NCBI GenBank assembly: GCA_015680685.1
Contig: MNCI01003573.1
Coordinates: 454,713-518,712 of the forward strand
From: Gnetum montanum
Taxonomy: Eukaryota > Streptophyta > Gnetopsida > Gnetales > Gnetaceae
Direction: 5' to 3'
Length of the DNA: 64,000 nucleotides
Each line of letters begins with the position of its first letter. The first letter of the stretch is position 1. This document shows positions 12,321-24,322 of this stretch, in pieces. A program made the translations under genes and the position numbers. The notes beneath the pieces were generated by a model. That model did not search any database. It saw only the letters and a list, made by a program, of their open reading frames with translations, and was not told the DNA's origin.

Positions 12321-15105
12321 ATGTTGTAGCACCTAGGCTCCTCATGATTAAGCCTATGTACTTTTTTCTTGTTGATAAAAGAAGCATCTTGGAGAACAAG
12401 TGGAGGAAGTTAGGTTTAATCCTAAGAAAGCCCTTGTTTAATGACAACACACTAATGCTGTCTAAGCTATGGACAAGGATGGAAGCCAAAGAATTTCTAA
12501 AATTCTTTAGCACTCACTTCCTTGTGGTGATTTGGAATGGACTAGAAGAAGGGATGATTCTGTAGGCTTTATAGACAAGCATTTCCAAATTCTTTAATAA
12601 GCTCCTAGAGATCATTTTTGAGGTGTGATCTAATATCAAGAAATTCTCCAAGAATGTATTGGTACACAAAAAATACTTGCACAAGATATGGAAGAGAAGA
12701 GAATATCAATAATTTAATGTTGATAGCACATTGTTTCTAGAAAATCAAATTTCAAAGACAATGTACAACCCACTAGGCTTTCTAATTTTTGTTAAGGAGT
12801 GAGGTTGCTGATTAAGAGTTAAGAAAAGCTATTCTTTTATTATCTAAAAAATTCTAACTTTAGAAGATTATTATGTAGATTCAATGATCCAAACATCCAG
12901 AGTCCTAATCATTTTGTATTCTTACAAAACTTTGCAACATCTCTTTCAACATCAAAATTGGAGATCTTAGGTGATGCTCTAATTTGATATGTAGTATAAG
13001 ACATTAAGAGTGCACAAAAAAAATGTAGAATGGAAAAAGAGGTCAAGGATCATCTTGAGATTGAAGGGTAAGTATAAGTTAGTCTTTATGTATTTTGTTT
13101 TTCTTTTGGAAGTTAGAAGACACAATTAGCTGAAAATCATTTATGGTTACTTACAGCTAAAATAAGCATTAATGACACTAAGTTTATTAACATTACAAGA
13201 ATGGTGGAAGAGTTTGCAGTAATATCTATCAATGAAGTACAAAGAAACCAAAAGTGTCTCCTTGAGGAAGACCATGTAAGATATTTTGGGAAAGTTAAGA
13301 GGATGAAAATTTTGTGTGCTTTATGTTTAAAGCATTTCTACCCTAGTCATTTAGAATGTGTAGGCCTAGAAAAGAGCTATTTAGTAACCAAAGTAGTTTT
13401 CATGATGCATGTAGATTAGAAACAAGTTATCATTACTGAGGATCCAGCTACATTGAGGTATTAATTGGGATTCCCAAGTTAGGAAATAAAGATTGATAGT
13501 TCAAGACTATATTTAATAGAATTAGTAGTCATAGAGGAATGGGCTAGGTTAAAGAAGAGGAACACCATTAACATCCAAAAAGGCTATAATGAAGACTTGA
13601 AGAAGCTATTCCCTTTATTCTTGGAAAGACTCTTCTATAATAAAATATGATAGAAATGGGAGCTAGCCCCTGAGTGGTTGTACAAGCTATATGGGATAAT
13701 GAACCAAGGAAGGGAAGTTTTCTGGGCATTAATAATCTATTAAGGGGTAGTGGAAGAGATGGAGAATCTACCATGGAAGGATAAAAAAGAAAAGAAAAAT
13801 ATGGTAAGCAAAAGAATCAAATTTGGATTCTACTATGGGCTAATAAAGGAAGCGACAACATTATTTGCCTATGGAGGAGATAAGCAAGCTGGTGTTGCTT
13901 CAAAGGTAGAGCTCATGCCCCTATTGTACCAACACTTGGTGAGTATGATGTTAGCCTATAGCATCATAAATGGTGGTCCTTTGACGTAAGTGTCAAGGAC
14001 TATGGAAGATGTTAGGTCCTTAGTGTCTAAAAACATTGAGGAATCCCAGAAGAAAATAAGTGATAATATAAAAGTAAATCAGAAGGGAATTTTAGAGAGG
14101 ACCTCCAAAACTATGGAAAATTTAAGGGCATCAAGAAAGAGAAAACCATTTTTAAGGAGAAAATATCCTCCAAGAATTTGAAATATAAGGTACTCCAAGA
14201 GCAATTGAGGATGCAAATAAGTAAGTATTTATAAATTTTATATAATTTGTATGCTAGTTGACATTGATGTGGACTAGTTTCTAGTTTTAACATTACGAAA
14301 CAATAATGTGACACTACACTTAGCTATTTTTTGGTATAGAATATGCTCAAGATAGAAGAGCACTAGAACATGAAGTAAAAAGATTATGTCCTAGCCTCCT
14401 TCAATTCCTAAAGGATGAAAGAAAGGTATGAGTCAAGAGGAGAAAGATTTCTTAAATGACTTATTTTTATTAGAAGAAAATGAAGTGGATAGAGAAAGTA
14501 TATCTTTTTTTAACCTCTTTGATTTAAACCTCAATGAAATAGATCAAGAAGAACAACAGGATGGAAATAGGAAAAGAAATAAACTACCAGAGTTTAAGAT
14601 CCCTCCTTCACCTCTAGCAAAAGTCAATCCACTAGCAAGTAAACTAGTTCTAAGTGACATAGAAATTTGCAAATGGATCAAGAAGGTAACAAGTTCCAAG
14701 CTTTCCATGTCATAAGATAAGTATAAATTTCATTGTGTCAAAAGATCATACATTAATTATTTTGACATTAAAAAGAGTTAACCATTTTATTCTCTTTTTT
14801 AGAGATGAAAAGAAAGATCTAGGCTTATGTGAAGAACAAGTAAATAATTTTGGAATTCTTGGTGGAGTATATGAAGACAAAGTTAAGTTTTATATCTCTT
14901 GAAGAAGGTAAGTTAAGAACATTATTACTCTAGAGTAAAATTCATAGTTTAGTAGAGAATTTGACATTATCTTATTTGTCATGTAGAAATAAGGATAAAA
15001 TTAGATAGGAATCATGTTATGTTTCATGATCTAGCAATAAACATAGACATAGAAGTAGAGAAGGTTATTGCAAAGAAAATAAATTTTTCCTTTAATTATC
15101 CTAAG
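12321..15105 (+). pseudogene. Antisense multi-exon gene of element A, 5' portion
   Basis: No known family is recognised. Plus-strand coding-like blocks are joined by consensus splice sites. Exon a (about 12321-13067) reads DVVAPRLL then MIKPMYFFLVDKRSILENK and ends at donor GTAAGTAT (13068). Exon b (13158-14220) follows acceptor TTACAG and ends at donor GTAAGTATTT (14221); it encodes KISINDTKFINITRM and a charged helical C-terminus, and is open except for a few stops. Exon c is about 14340-14685 (RRALEHEVKRLCPSLLQFL, then an acidic stretch). Exon d is 14803-14907, before donor GTAAGTTAAG. Exon e starts at 14987 after acceptor CATGTAG and reads into element D's target site. Several phases do not match, so indels have accumulated. 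Codons 12674-12733 align with the antisense gene of element B. The orientation opposes element A. Confidence 0.6.
15101..15105. other. Target-site duplication of element D, left copy (CTAAG)
   Basis: CTAAG immediately precedes the 5' LTR and is repeated exactly at 25204-25208 after the 3' LTR. This is the 5-bp duplication expected from gypsy integrase. Confidence 0.95.
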
Positions 15106-15972
15106 TGATAAATTGTGATTTTTTAATGCTCCGATATTGGGGTGGCCACGATATTGGGTACATGATATTATGGCCCAAGACTGGATATCATACATTTGAT
15201 ATCACAGGTTTACTCTCAGGTTTATAAATATAGTGCCTAGGTGCACAATTGGAAGGAGTTTTTTTGGTAGGCAAGTAGCAAAACTCTTGTAGTTTGTCCA
15301 TTTGAAAGTTAGAATATTTTCCAAGTGCCTGCAGCAGGAGGTCTAAGTGTGAAAAAATCTTTATTCAAGCATTGATGTACCTAAGCACACCATTGTGTTG
15401 GCAATAAAGACGAACTCTTTGTTCCATTCCTTGCAGCACTTGAGACTTTATTTCCTATGCATTTATATTTCATGAAATTTACATTAATGTTATTCATGCA
15501 GTAATTAATTTTGATCAATCATGAAAATCATTAAATTACACAAGCATGACCCCTTTGAGCATACGTGTGATGCTTAGTAGCTTAGAAATGATTAGTGTTT
15601 AATAGCCCAGTAGTATTTGCACGAAGTTCAGGATGTGTCTGGGAAGTGGGAATGGTTACTTATGTTAGGCTAGATTAAACTATAGTTTACTTAGCAATTA
15701 ATTGCTCTTACTTTTAATCACTCTTACTTTTATTCTTGTTCTAGGTGGGTAATTTCACAAAAACACAAAATAATAAAAATCTTATGCCTCAGTCACACTT
15801 AACCATACAATTGCATTTTACAAGTGGGACTGAGAAGACAATGAATGAACAACACTTACACACTATTTAGCTCTAATGTACTTAGTAATTATAGTTTGCA
15901 AAATTCAACTGGATCGCATGTGAATGCCTGTGATTTGTATGGTTGGGTGTAGGGGTACCATGTCACTCATCA
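15106..15972 (+). repeat. 5' LTR of element D
   Basis: Starts TGATAAATTGTG and ends CACTCATCA; it aligns along its length with 24323-25203. A TATA box (TTTATAAATA) lies at 15221-15230, and the U3 just upstream is crowded with GATAT or GATATC motifs. AATAAAG near 15404 is a candidate polyadenylation signal. Confidence 0.93.
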
Positions 15973-15973
15973 T

Positions 15974-15990
15974 TGGCACCATTACTGAGG
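15974..15990 (+). other. Primer-binding site of element D
   Basis: TGGCACCATTACTGAGG begins one base after the LTR. It is a decayed form of the TGGCGCCGTTGCCGGGG site common in plant Athila-type gypsy elements; the differences are mainly C-to-T and G-to-A changes. Confidence 0.8.
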
Positions 15991-16130
15991 ACTGTAATTC
16001 TTCGTGTGCTATCTAAACCCAGTGAATCTTAGTAATCTCGTTGTTCAAACCCTAAGAGTCAAATCCTATGAAACCAAAAATTATTATCATTAAATTAAAT
16101 CTCAACTACACACTACTTATTAACATAAAA

Positions 16131-18010
16131 TGTCTTCTTCTCATAGGAGCCCATCTCCACCTAGGGTCGTTTAGGTGCCTCAACAATACTGAGTGGTATA
16201 TGCTCATCCCAATGGTTATGTACTAGGATTTACCTTCATCTTGCATCAAGATCAACTGATGTGGTGGTGCAATATGGAAGACAACATTGTGTTCCCACCT
16301 AACTAATCTATTCTAGTAATGCTCCAGCTAATGCTCACACGACATGGGCTTCAACATCTCCATGGAGAATACAAGATGCGATATCTTGACTAGAGGGATT
16401 ATCATCCCACTAAAGTGAAAATATTAAGGGATTGGAAGTTGGAGCACCAAAACAAGCTTGTAAAGGGTAAAGGGTCAAATATTTTTCCACCTTCGCTTGG
16501 CCCAATTGATGAAGGTGACCACTTCTTTAGTGATTCTTCTCTCTTTGACTTTGTTCAAGGAGCCCTCAACTAGAATCCATAATCCACAATCCATAATCTA
16601 GGTTCTAGTCAAAATGAATCCAATGAAAAAAATGGATTTGGAGAAGAAATTCAAGAAAAGGGGGATAAAGGAGATCATGATCACAATCGTGGTTACGAGC
16701 ATCGAAGGAAGGGTGATAAACATTAGCATAGAGTAAGTTCCCCTTCTTCTTCCCCTTCATCATTGTCATCTTCTTCTTCATCTAGTTCAAATCATGGCTA
16801 CAGAAGAAATAACTATGATGGAGGTAACCAACAAGACTAGAACAACAAAAGGGACCGTTGGGACAATCGTGACTAAAGACGTAAGCAATCCAAAGAGGCC
16901 CATTATCAAGAAGGAAGGGCTAGTAGAGAACATTGTAGGCACCACCATCATGGCCTTGATGAACCTCTACTTGTTACTCAGGGCATGTTGAATATTGCAG
17001 AGGTTGTGAGGATTCCAACAAGGCATGTGAAAGATAGTAGAATAAAGAGGCTGGATATGAACAACATCCCTCAATTCGAGGGAGGATATGATGCTGATCC
17101 ACAAAATCATTTCTAGGCTTCCAGGATGCATGTGCCTTGTAGAATATTGAAAATGACTGGGAAAAGCTAAAATTATTTCCAAGGACACTCATAAAGGAAG
17201 CAAAAAATTGGTATTGATCCTTGGAACCAGAATCAATCAGGCAGTGAAGTATGATGTTGGAATTATTCAATGAAAAATATCAAATGTACGCCAAACTTTC
17301 CAATCTAAGAAAATAAATTCAAGGATAGAAACAAGGGAATCATGAGCTCTTGGATGTTGCTATTGGTTGATACTACTCTATGTTACATAGGTGTCTTGGC
17401 CATGGATACTCTCAACTTGATCAAATTTTCCATATCATAGATGAGTTGTGGTCTGAAACTAGAAAAACCCTTGGCATCTATGCCCAAGGGAGATTGGCAG
17501 AATTGAGCACTTTTCAAATTTAAAAATTAATTAAGTAGGTAGCCAAGAAGGAGGGAGAGCTAAGAAAATGTAAAAGTGAAAAAGAATACAATAGGGACCC
17601 TTCTATTCAGAAAAAGGGGGTTTGATTTTGTGATAGTGAGGATGAATTCACCAGAGATGAGGTAGTTAATCAAAAAACCTTACCATTCCAAAAATTGCAA
17701 TTAGAAATCACAACTAAGGTTGATCAATTATGGGATTCCATGGACAATAAGTTTCAAGTTGTCTTAAAAATTGCTGAAGAGTTTAGGGAGCAAGGTGGTG
17801 AGCATGAGCGTCGGAGATGTAAGGAGGTTGAATGTGCCATATCTAAGGGTAAAGATAAAATGGCTATGGATAGTGATTCAGATAATGATGGTGGGTGTGA
17901 TGTCTACGAGTATGAACATCCTAAGGGATGTTGTCCAGTTATGTCACATTTTTAGGAATCTGGGGTGTATGCCTTACATCCACAAATTTCACAAAGGAAA
18001 ATGCCCAAAA
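16131..18010 (+). pseudogene. gag of element D
   Basis: The plus-strand frame opens with MSSSHRSPSPPR at 16131. It contains a Ser-rich and charged region (16.6-16.9 kb, TTC-rich codons), then the retrotransposon gag core from about 17050 (IPQFEGGYDADPQNHF), followed by LELFNEKYQMYAKLSNL and YSMLHRCLGHGYSQLDQ to about 17440. A coiled, charged stretch follows at 17695-17955 (LEITTKVDQLWDSMDNKFQ). A Cys-rich stretch at 17925-18030 may be a decayed zinc knuckle but lacks a clean CCHC. Many stops fall where TAG or TAA has probably replaced CAG or CAA. It would encode the capsid-like protein that packages element RNA. Confidence 0.75.
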
Positions 18011-18569
18011 TATTGTCTTATCCACAAGGCAATCCTTGATAGTTCCACCAACCATAGTAATACTATTAAAGTGGAACTCTACAACTCTATGAATTGAACT
18101 AGCAGTGGAAGTAACCATAATTGTGGGCATTTCCACCTCCAAGACAATAATACCCTTACTGAAAACTAGATCCATACGGTTATGATGTTCAGCAACCTTC
18201 ATCTCAAAGGGACTCCTATGATCATGTTACTACTTACCAACCTCACCACTACCCTCCTGAAGCTTACCAATTGCCCTATCCAAGAAGGGATGCCACCTTC
18301 TATCCTCATGCACCTCCTATTCCTACACCTACTCCTCCACGTCCTGCATAGCTACCACTTGTTTCGTCCATGTAGGGTGAATTACCTACATAACCATAGT
18401 AGAGAAATGCTACAAGGGTAGTTAATCTGCAATTGATTAACCCATCAAGTGGGTTGGAACCATGAACAAAGAAAAGATCCTTTGTTTGGCCTTGTAGTCC
18501 ATCAAAGCCCTCAGACACATCGATGGTTGGTAATCCTACTCCTCCACTTCCTCTATTTCCTCTCTATTC
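18011..18569 (+). other. gag-protease linker of element D
   Basis: Pro- and Tyr-rich coding-like sequence in the gag direction (PTPTPPRPA near 18330), with stops and no domain. It probably belonged to the gag C-terminus or a spacer. Confidence 0.4.
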
Positions 18570-19025
18570 ATGTCCCCTTTAAAACAAAATCCTTGTCAAA
18601 TTCATATTGTAATGCTGACACATGATGTATTCAATTGGATTCAAGATGGTAACCTACCTAGAAAATTAGCTAATCTCGAGAGTCCCTTAGTTTACTTACA
18701 AATTGCTAGAAATGAGCCTTATAAAGCTCTTCTTGACTCTGGTTCTGATGTTAATTTGATCTCACATGCGATGTACACAATGTGGAACCTTCCTCCCTTG
18801 AAGAAGAGCAACATCTGGTTGGAACTAATAGACCAGTCCATCACTGTTCCATTGGGGCTAGTTGAGGACATCATCATCACCGTTTCTGGGTGGTCATATC
18901 TTGCTAATTTCCTAGTAATTAAAGTGGAGAACTGCAAGGGGGACTATCCAATTATTATGGGAAGGATGTGGCTAAGTACTATTGATGCCAAAATGGATAT
19001 TAGAGATCTTTCATTAGAGATATGA
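18570..19025 (+). pseudogene. Aspartic protease of element D
   Basis: An uninterrupted 151-codon stretch contains the retroviral-type protease active site LLDSGSDVNLIS near 18730-18765, a hydrophobic flap-like region (VPLGLVEDIIITV) and the C-terminal PIIMGRMWL block near 18950. The catalytic Asp-Ser-Gly is intact. The enzyme would process the element's Gag-Pol polyprotein. The open stretch is part of a larger decayed gag-pol frame; the ATG at 18570 is probably not a real start. Confidence 0.85.
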
Positions 19026-19299
19026 AAAGAAAATGAATTTGCAAAGATCGAGAAGAAGAGAGTTCCATGTATCACATACAACGATTTAGGATGCCATTGT
19101 GTGTAGAAGTTATGGTTAGGAAAGCAAACATCTATCTCTGCATGTAAGTAGTGTGCACTAGAAGTTGATATCTAGAGATGTCTGTACGTAGAAGTCACAA
19201 AACAAGAGGGAGCCTAGTGGTTGATAGCTGATTCTAGTAGTAGTACATTATGCATGGAACCTACTAAGGGCCTAATGTATGAATATGTTGCAAGTATGG

Positions 19300-20890
19300 A
19301 TGAACTGAGCAAGTTCATCACTAGCTCTTTGAAGTAGCAAATGATGATGTCAATTGGGATGAGATGGAAATTCTTGACAATTTTAAACAAGAGCCCCTTG
19401 AATTAAAGACACTATCGACTAGAATGGAGTACATATTTTTGAAAAATGGAAGGCTGGTTATTATTAATGCCAAGCTTGCTATAGAACAAAAGAAAACATT
19501 GATAAAAGTTGTGAAAAAATGGTCAGCAGCCTTTGCTTGGTCATATTCCAAACTTACTGGGATAAATCCAAGAATATGCTAGCATCAAGTATACATTGAC
19601 CCCACTGTCAAGCCAAAACAACAACCACAGTGGCATTTGAATCTCAAGTTAAAACAGATTGTCAAAGATGAGATTGAACAACTCCTCAAAGCGAGATTCA
19701 TCTACCATATTGTAGATAGTGATTAGGTTAGTCCACTTGTGATCGTACGAAAGAAAGGAGATAAATGATGAGTATGCATTGATTTTTGGCTGCAGATGGC
19801 AACTTTCAAGGATCATTTTCCGTTGCCTTTCGTTGACCAAGTGCTAGACACCATTTTGAGGCACAACTATTACAAATTTTTGGATGGTTATAGTGGCTAT
19901 AACCAAATTTAGATTGCACTAGAGGACCAGGCAAAGACAACTTTCACAAGTCCTTGGGAGACTTTTTCTTACTATCAAATGCCATTTGGTCTATGTAATG
20001 CCTTAGCCACGTTTCAATGATTAGTTCTCAGCATTTTCCAGCAATAGATCGGTAGCAAGGTAGAAGTTTTTATGGATGATTTTTATACCTACAGAGCTAC
20101 ATTCGAGCAAGCCCTAGACCATTTTAAGAAGGTGTTGAAGAGATGTGTTGAAACAAACCTTTGACTCAATTGGTAAAAGAGCCATCTTATGGTCCAAGAA
20201 GGTATAGTATTGGGGGATCACATCTCAAAAGTAGGGATCAAGGTGGACCCTAAAAAAATAAGGGTCATCCAAGGAATAACCCATCAACTTGAATTAGTCA
20301 AAGAAGTGTGGTCATTCCTTGGTCATACTAGCTACTACTAGCACTTTATCAAGAATTTTTCCAAGATTACCAAACTGTTGGTAGAATTGACAAAGAAGGA
20401 TGCATCGTTCGTTTGGACCCCTGCATGTGAAGAAGCATTTCAAAAACTAAAGCAAAAGCTTGTGGAAACTCCCATCCTTCAAGCACTAGATTGGTCTAGA
20501 CAATTTCATGTGATGATCTATGCATCAAATTATGCTTTGGGGGCAGTGCTTATGTAGATGGATGATAAAAAACATCCATATTACATTTACTATGCAAGCT
20601 GGAGCATTGCAAGTGCACAATTGAACTACACCACCATTGAAAAGGAGTTGACGGAAGTAGTGTTCACCTTGGAGAAATTTAGGTACTATGTGCTTGGCTA
20701 CAAAGTGTTTGTGTACATAGATCATAGTGCCATCAGATTTCTAATGAAAAAACCAATGGTGAACCCTCGTGTCATATAGTGGCTTGTGATTTTGTAGGAA
20801 TTTGATCTCATGATGGTAGATCATAAAGGTGTGGAGAATGTGGTCACAGATCACTTATTGCAACTAAGATGGGATGGCAAGGAGAAAGAG
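19300..20890 (+). pseudogene. Reverse transcriptase and RNase H of element D
   Basis: The RT N-terminal region (WSAAFAWSYSKLTGIN near 19520) leads into IVKDEIEQLLKARFIY (19655), then LVIVRKKGDK, FKDHFPLPFVDQVLD, NYYKFLDGYSGYNQI, FGLCNA and the catalytic box VFMDDF near 20070, with both Asp present. HLMVQEGIVLGDHISKVGI follows near 20185. RNase H: ASNYALGAVL (20525), TTIEKELTEVVF (20630) and YIDHSA (20715), i.e. catalytic Glu and Asp present but the first Asp region altered to YAS. Stops occur mostly where relatives have Gln, Arg or Trp. It would make cDNA from element RNA, but cannot be translated through. Confidence 0.9.
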
Positions 20891-20899
20891 GGCCCTTTA

Positions 20900-22318
20900 T
20901 CTGATTAATTCCCTAACGAATCTCTCCTTGCAGGTGCTATTAATGCATAAATACCTGATGAACCAAAATGGTATGACATCATCCTCACTTATCTACTCAA
21001 GTAAGAACTACCATAAGGGTTGGACAATAGAAAGAAACAACAGTTTCTTCACCAGGTCAAGCATTTCATGGAAATTAATGAAAACATTTATAAAGTTTGT
21101 CCTGATGGCTTGGTATGTTGGTGTGTCCCTAATATGGATCAACTGCACATTCTTCAAGATTATCATGAAGGTCCTTGTGGGGGCCATTATTCTAGGAGAT
21201 GCACAGCCATAAAAATCCTCATGGCAGGGTATTATTGGTCAACAATCTTCAAGGATGCACACCAATTTGTCCGCACTTGTGATTGTTGCTAGAGGGATGG
21301 TGGAATGATAGCTTGAATGGAAGGGCCACAATAATGGATACAACCTCTCAAGCCATTTGATATTTGGGGCATTGACTTTATGGATCCCATCACACCTTTA
21401 TCAAATGGAAAGACATATATAATAGTCACAGTTGACTATTGTACCAAGTGGGTAGAAGTAGCTGCTATCATTGACTATACATCCACCATTGCTTCTTAGT
21501 TTATATAAAAAAACATTGTAAATAGGTTTGGTGTACCTCATGCATCAATTTTTGATAATGGAACTCATTTTATAGGTGCCACTTTTTGAAAGTTGATGCA
21601 ACACTTGGGGGTTGAACATAAACTCACAACACCATATCACCCCCAAGCCAATGGTCAAGCTGATGTCACTAATCAGGAGATTACAAAAATTTTAATGCAT
21701 ACCATTAACAAGTACTGAAGGGACTAGAGCACTAAATTAAATGATGCCCTTTGGGCCTATTTCTCAACATGGAAGCTTCCCATAGGTTGTTCTCCTTATG
21801 AGCTTATGTGGGAGAAACTACCAACATTACCCATCCAATTCGAGCTCCGTACACTCTCTACAACTTGTGACCTTGACCTAAATCTAAGTCTAGCATAGAA
21901 ATAATGATTGATGAGTCTCAACTTACTAGAAAAAAATTAGTTAATGGCCCTAGCATCCAATGAAATGCATAAGGAATTCAATAAGAAACACCATGACCTC
22001 AAAATAAGAAAAGTCAAGTTTCAACTAGGAGACAAGGTTCTCTATTGGAATCCCACATGTATATCCCAATGAGTGAAATTTCAAATATTATGGGAAGGAC
22101 CTTATATCATAGATGAGAATTTTCCATCTAGGGCCATGATCATCTACAAACTTGACAGTACAAATAAGAAACAATTAGTTAACATTCAACAAATAAAACC
22201 TTTCCATGAGCCCAAGCCAACCAATGCACCAAACACCTCGTCAAATGGACAACCACACTCAATATTTCAGGCCTCTCCCTTTCAACTTAGTTGTGGGGGA
22301 GATGGACACCCATACTAA
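20900..22318 (+). pseudogene. Integrase of element D
   Basis: The N-terminal zinc-binding region is present around 21140-21290 (LQDYHEGPCGGHYS, with CDCC at the end). The catalytic core follows: WGIDFMDPITPLSNGKTY (21370), first Asp in VTVDYCTKWVEV, second Asp in IFDNGTHF (21550), then TTPYHPQANGQADVTNQE (21630), where the usual Glu after GQ-x is Asp. The C-terminal part includes LWAYFSTWKLPIGCSPYEL (about 21745) and RVKFQ..WEGPYII near 22070-22110. No chromodomain follows. Several stops. It would insert the cDNA into the genome. Confidence 0.88.
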
Positions 22319-24310
22319 CACCTTAGGTAGCTCCTCAGTTTTTGACCTTTTTGGTTTTACAACTTTTTTTCATCTTCTTTGTTTTACATTTTTCTTGTTT
22401 TACATATTTGTATTTTTAAGGTTATTGGTCTTCTCTTAGTTTTTGTTTTACACTATTGTTAATATATTCAATATCTATTGTCTACTCTTTTACTTTCTTT
22501 TATGGTTATGTTTGCTTATGTTTGATGCATTTCTCTACTTTTTCTACTAATAAGGTGGCAGATACAATGGTAATGCACTACTTGATGGTGGTATTCTTCA
22601 TTTGTAATTTGATTGTTGATCTCTAGTTTTTGACTTTGAATGTTGTTACTGATGATTGGGACATGGTTTCTTTTCATGTAACAGGCAATGAGTCCACATC
22701 ATCCACCTATCCACGTACTCTATGGTTTTCCTTATTTTGGAAGCATGCAGTCTCTTCTCCATTAATGCAACTTTAATAAATTGGTGACTTGTGTAGTTTC
22801 TAGAATTTGGAAGGAATCAAATGTTTGGATAGAGTGTGGCTTCAAAGGGATGTCGTATTCTTTGTGCATTTCTATTTTCCTATGTGCAGGAGTGTTCTCG
22901 TAAGCTTCTCACTGTTCTGCGTTACTTCACAATAGAAAGTCAAATAAGTCCTTACATGGTGCGATCCTCATCATAAAAGAAGAAGAAGAAGATGAGGATT
23001 CAAAGAACGTACCTTGGATAAAATAAATGTGAAAAGCGCATGGATCTTTGCATGGTGTGGTTTCCATTCAAAAAGAAAAAAACATGGGAATTCAAAGCAC
23101 ACCCCTTAGACTAAATAAAAGGGCTACAAGCATTGGTTATGAGACTTTTCATGTCTTCTCTAACTAAGGCCCTTTCTCACTTCCTACCTTGACTCTAATT
23201 TGGAATGGTGGTTGTTTTTTAGGAGCACTATTGTGTCTTAGGGGATGGATTAGTCGTAGAATGTCGATGCGAAGTCATTGAAAGTGGTTGATTTTGATCT
23301 ACATTGAGGATGGCTCCTACAAAGTCATTTAATCACAAACTCCACAAGGGACTGTATGTGACCATAATTAGGAACTCCATTCCACTTTCTCTATCATCCA
23401 TCTATGCTTTCTATGCCTCACCTCACTGTTGGTTTCATGTTTTGACTCAATGTTCTAGTTTAATGTGCTGGGTTTCTCAGTTAGTTACTTTTGGGTTTTT
23501 GTACTTAACTTTTTGTAACCATTAATCATCCATGGTGCCCATGGACTTCTTGGTTTGAAGTTGTGAAAGGGCATAAAAGGCTTGTTCCTACTTTGGGGAG
23601 GACCCACTTGCATATCTTTTGGTTTGGTTAAGTTAAGTTAAGTTCTTTATCCTTAGACATTGTTACAATCAAATTCTTTTTATTTACCCCATCCATGTCA
23701 TCCAATTATACACACTTTCACAACTATTTGTAATGAAATCCTATTTATTATTGTGAATACCCTCTTTCTAGTATTCCTTATGTTAAATTTTTTTTGAATT
23801 GTATGGATCACTTTTCTTACTTTATCCATTTGTCAGTCTTTTCACTAAAAATATCAAGGAACCAATCTATCACAATCACAACCTGGCTAGATAAAATCAC
23901 TAACAAGATAAGGATTCAGCCATTATCTATTGCACTATATATACTAAACCTTGGTTTTTTTGTGATTGCAGTGGGAAGCATGGATTGGAAGTGGGACTGT
24001 TGTCACCAAGAAAGATACAACCATATCACTCACGAGAGATTGTTCATGATTGTTGGATCTCTTCTACCTCTCCCTCATTCTTCTATTGCTAAGAGGGGTT
24101 GAATGTTCTTTGGATCCATTGGTGTTCTTTCCTGTTGTCATGAACACCTAATTTTTTACACAATTGTAATATTGTATGCTCAGGCACTTCTGTATTTGTA
24201 TATGTTCTCCATATTACTCTGCATGTCAGTCAAATAAGTCCAAATCCCCTAATATATTTTGTAAAGGACTTGTTCCTCTTCTTCTGTTCTTAAGGATGAG
24301 TTTTCATTCA
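22319..24310 (+). other. Non-coding tail of element D between integrase and the polypurine tract
   Basis: Two kilobases without a recognisable domain. Some Athila elements carry an envelope-like ORF here; the frames 23304-23525 and 23794-24102 show no convincing envelope features beyond one hydrophobic stretch. The tail is pyrimidine-rich near its start, with a GAA repeat at 22979-22995. Confidence 0.5.
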
Positions 24311-24322
24311 ATTGTGGGGGTA
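24311..24322 (+). other. Polypurine tract of element D
   Basis: ATTGTGGGGGTA lies immediately before the 3' LTR. The G run is the expected plus-strand primer for second-strand synthesis. Confidence 0.75.

Noticed and set aside
23794-24102. Possible envelope-like ORF after integrase in element D
   Set aside because: No signal peptide and transmembrane arrangement, no similarity to known plant envelope-like proteins, and only about 100 codons.
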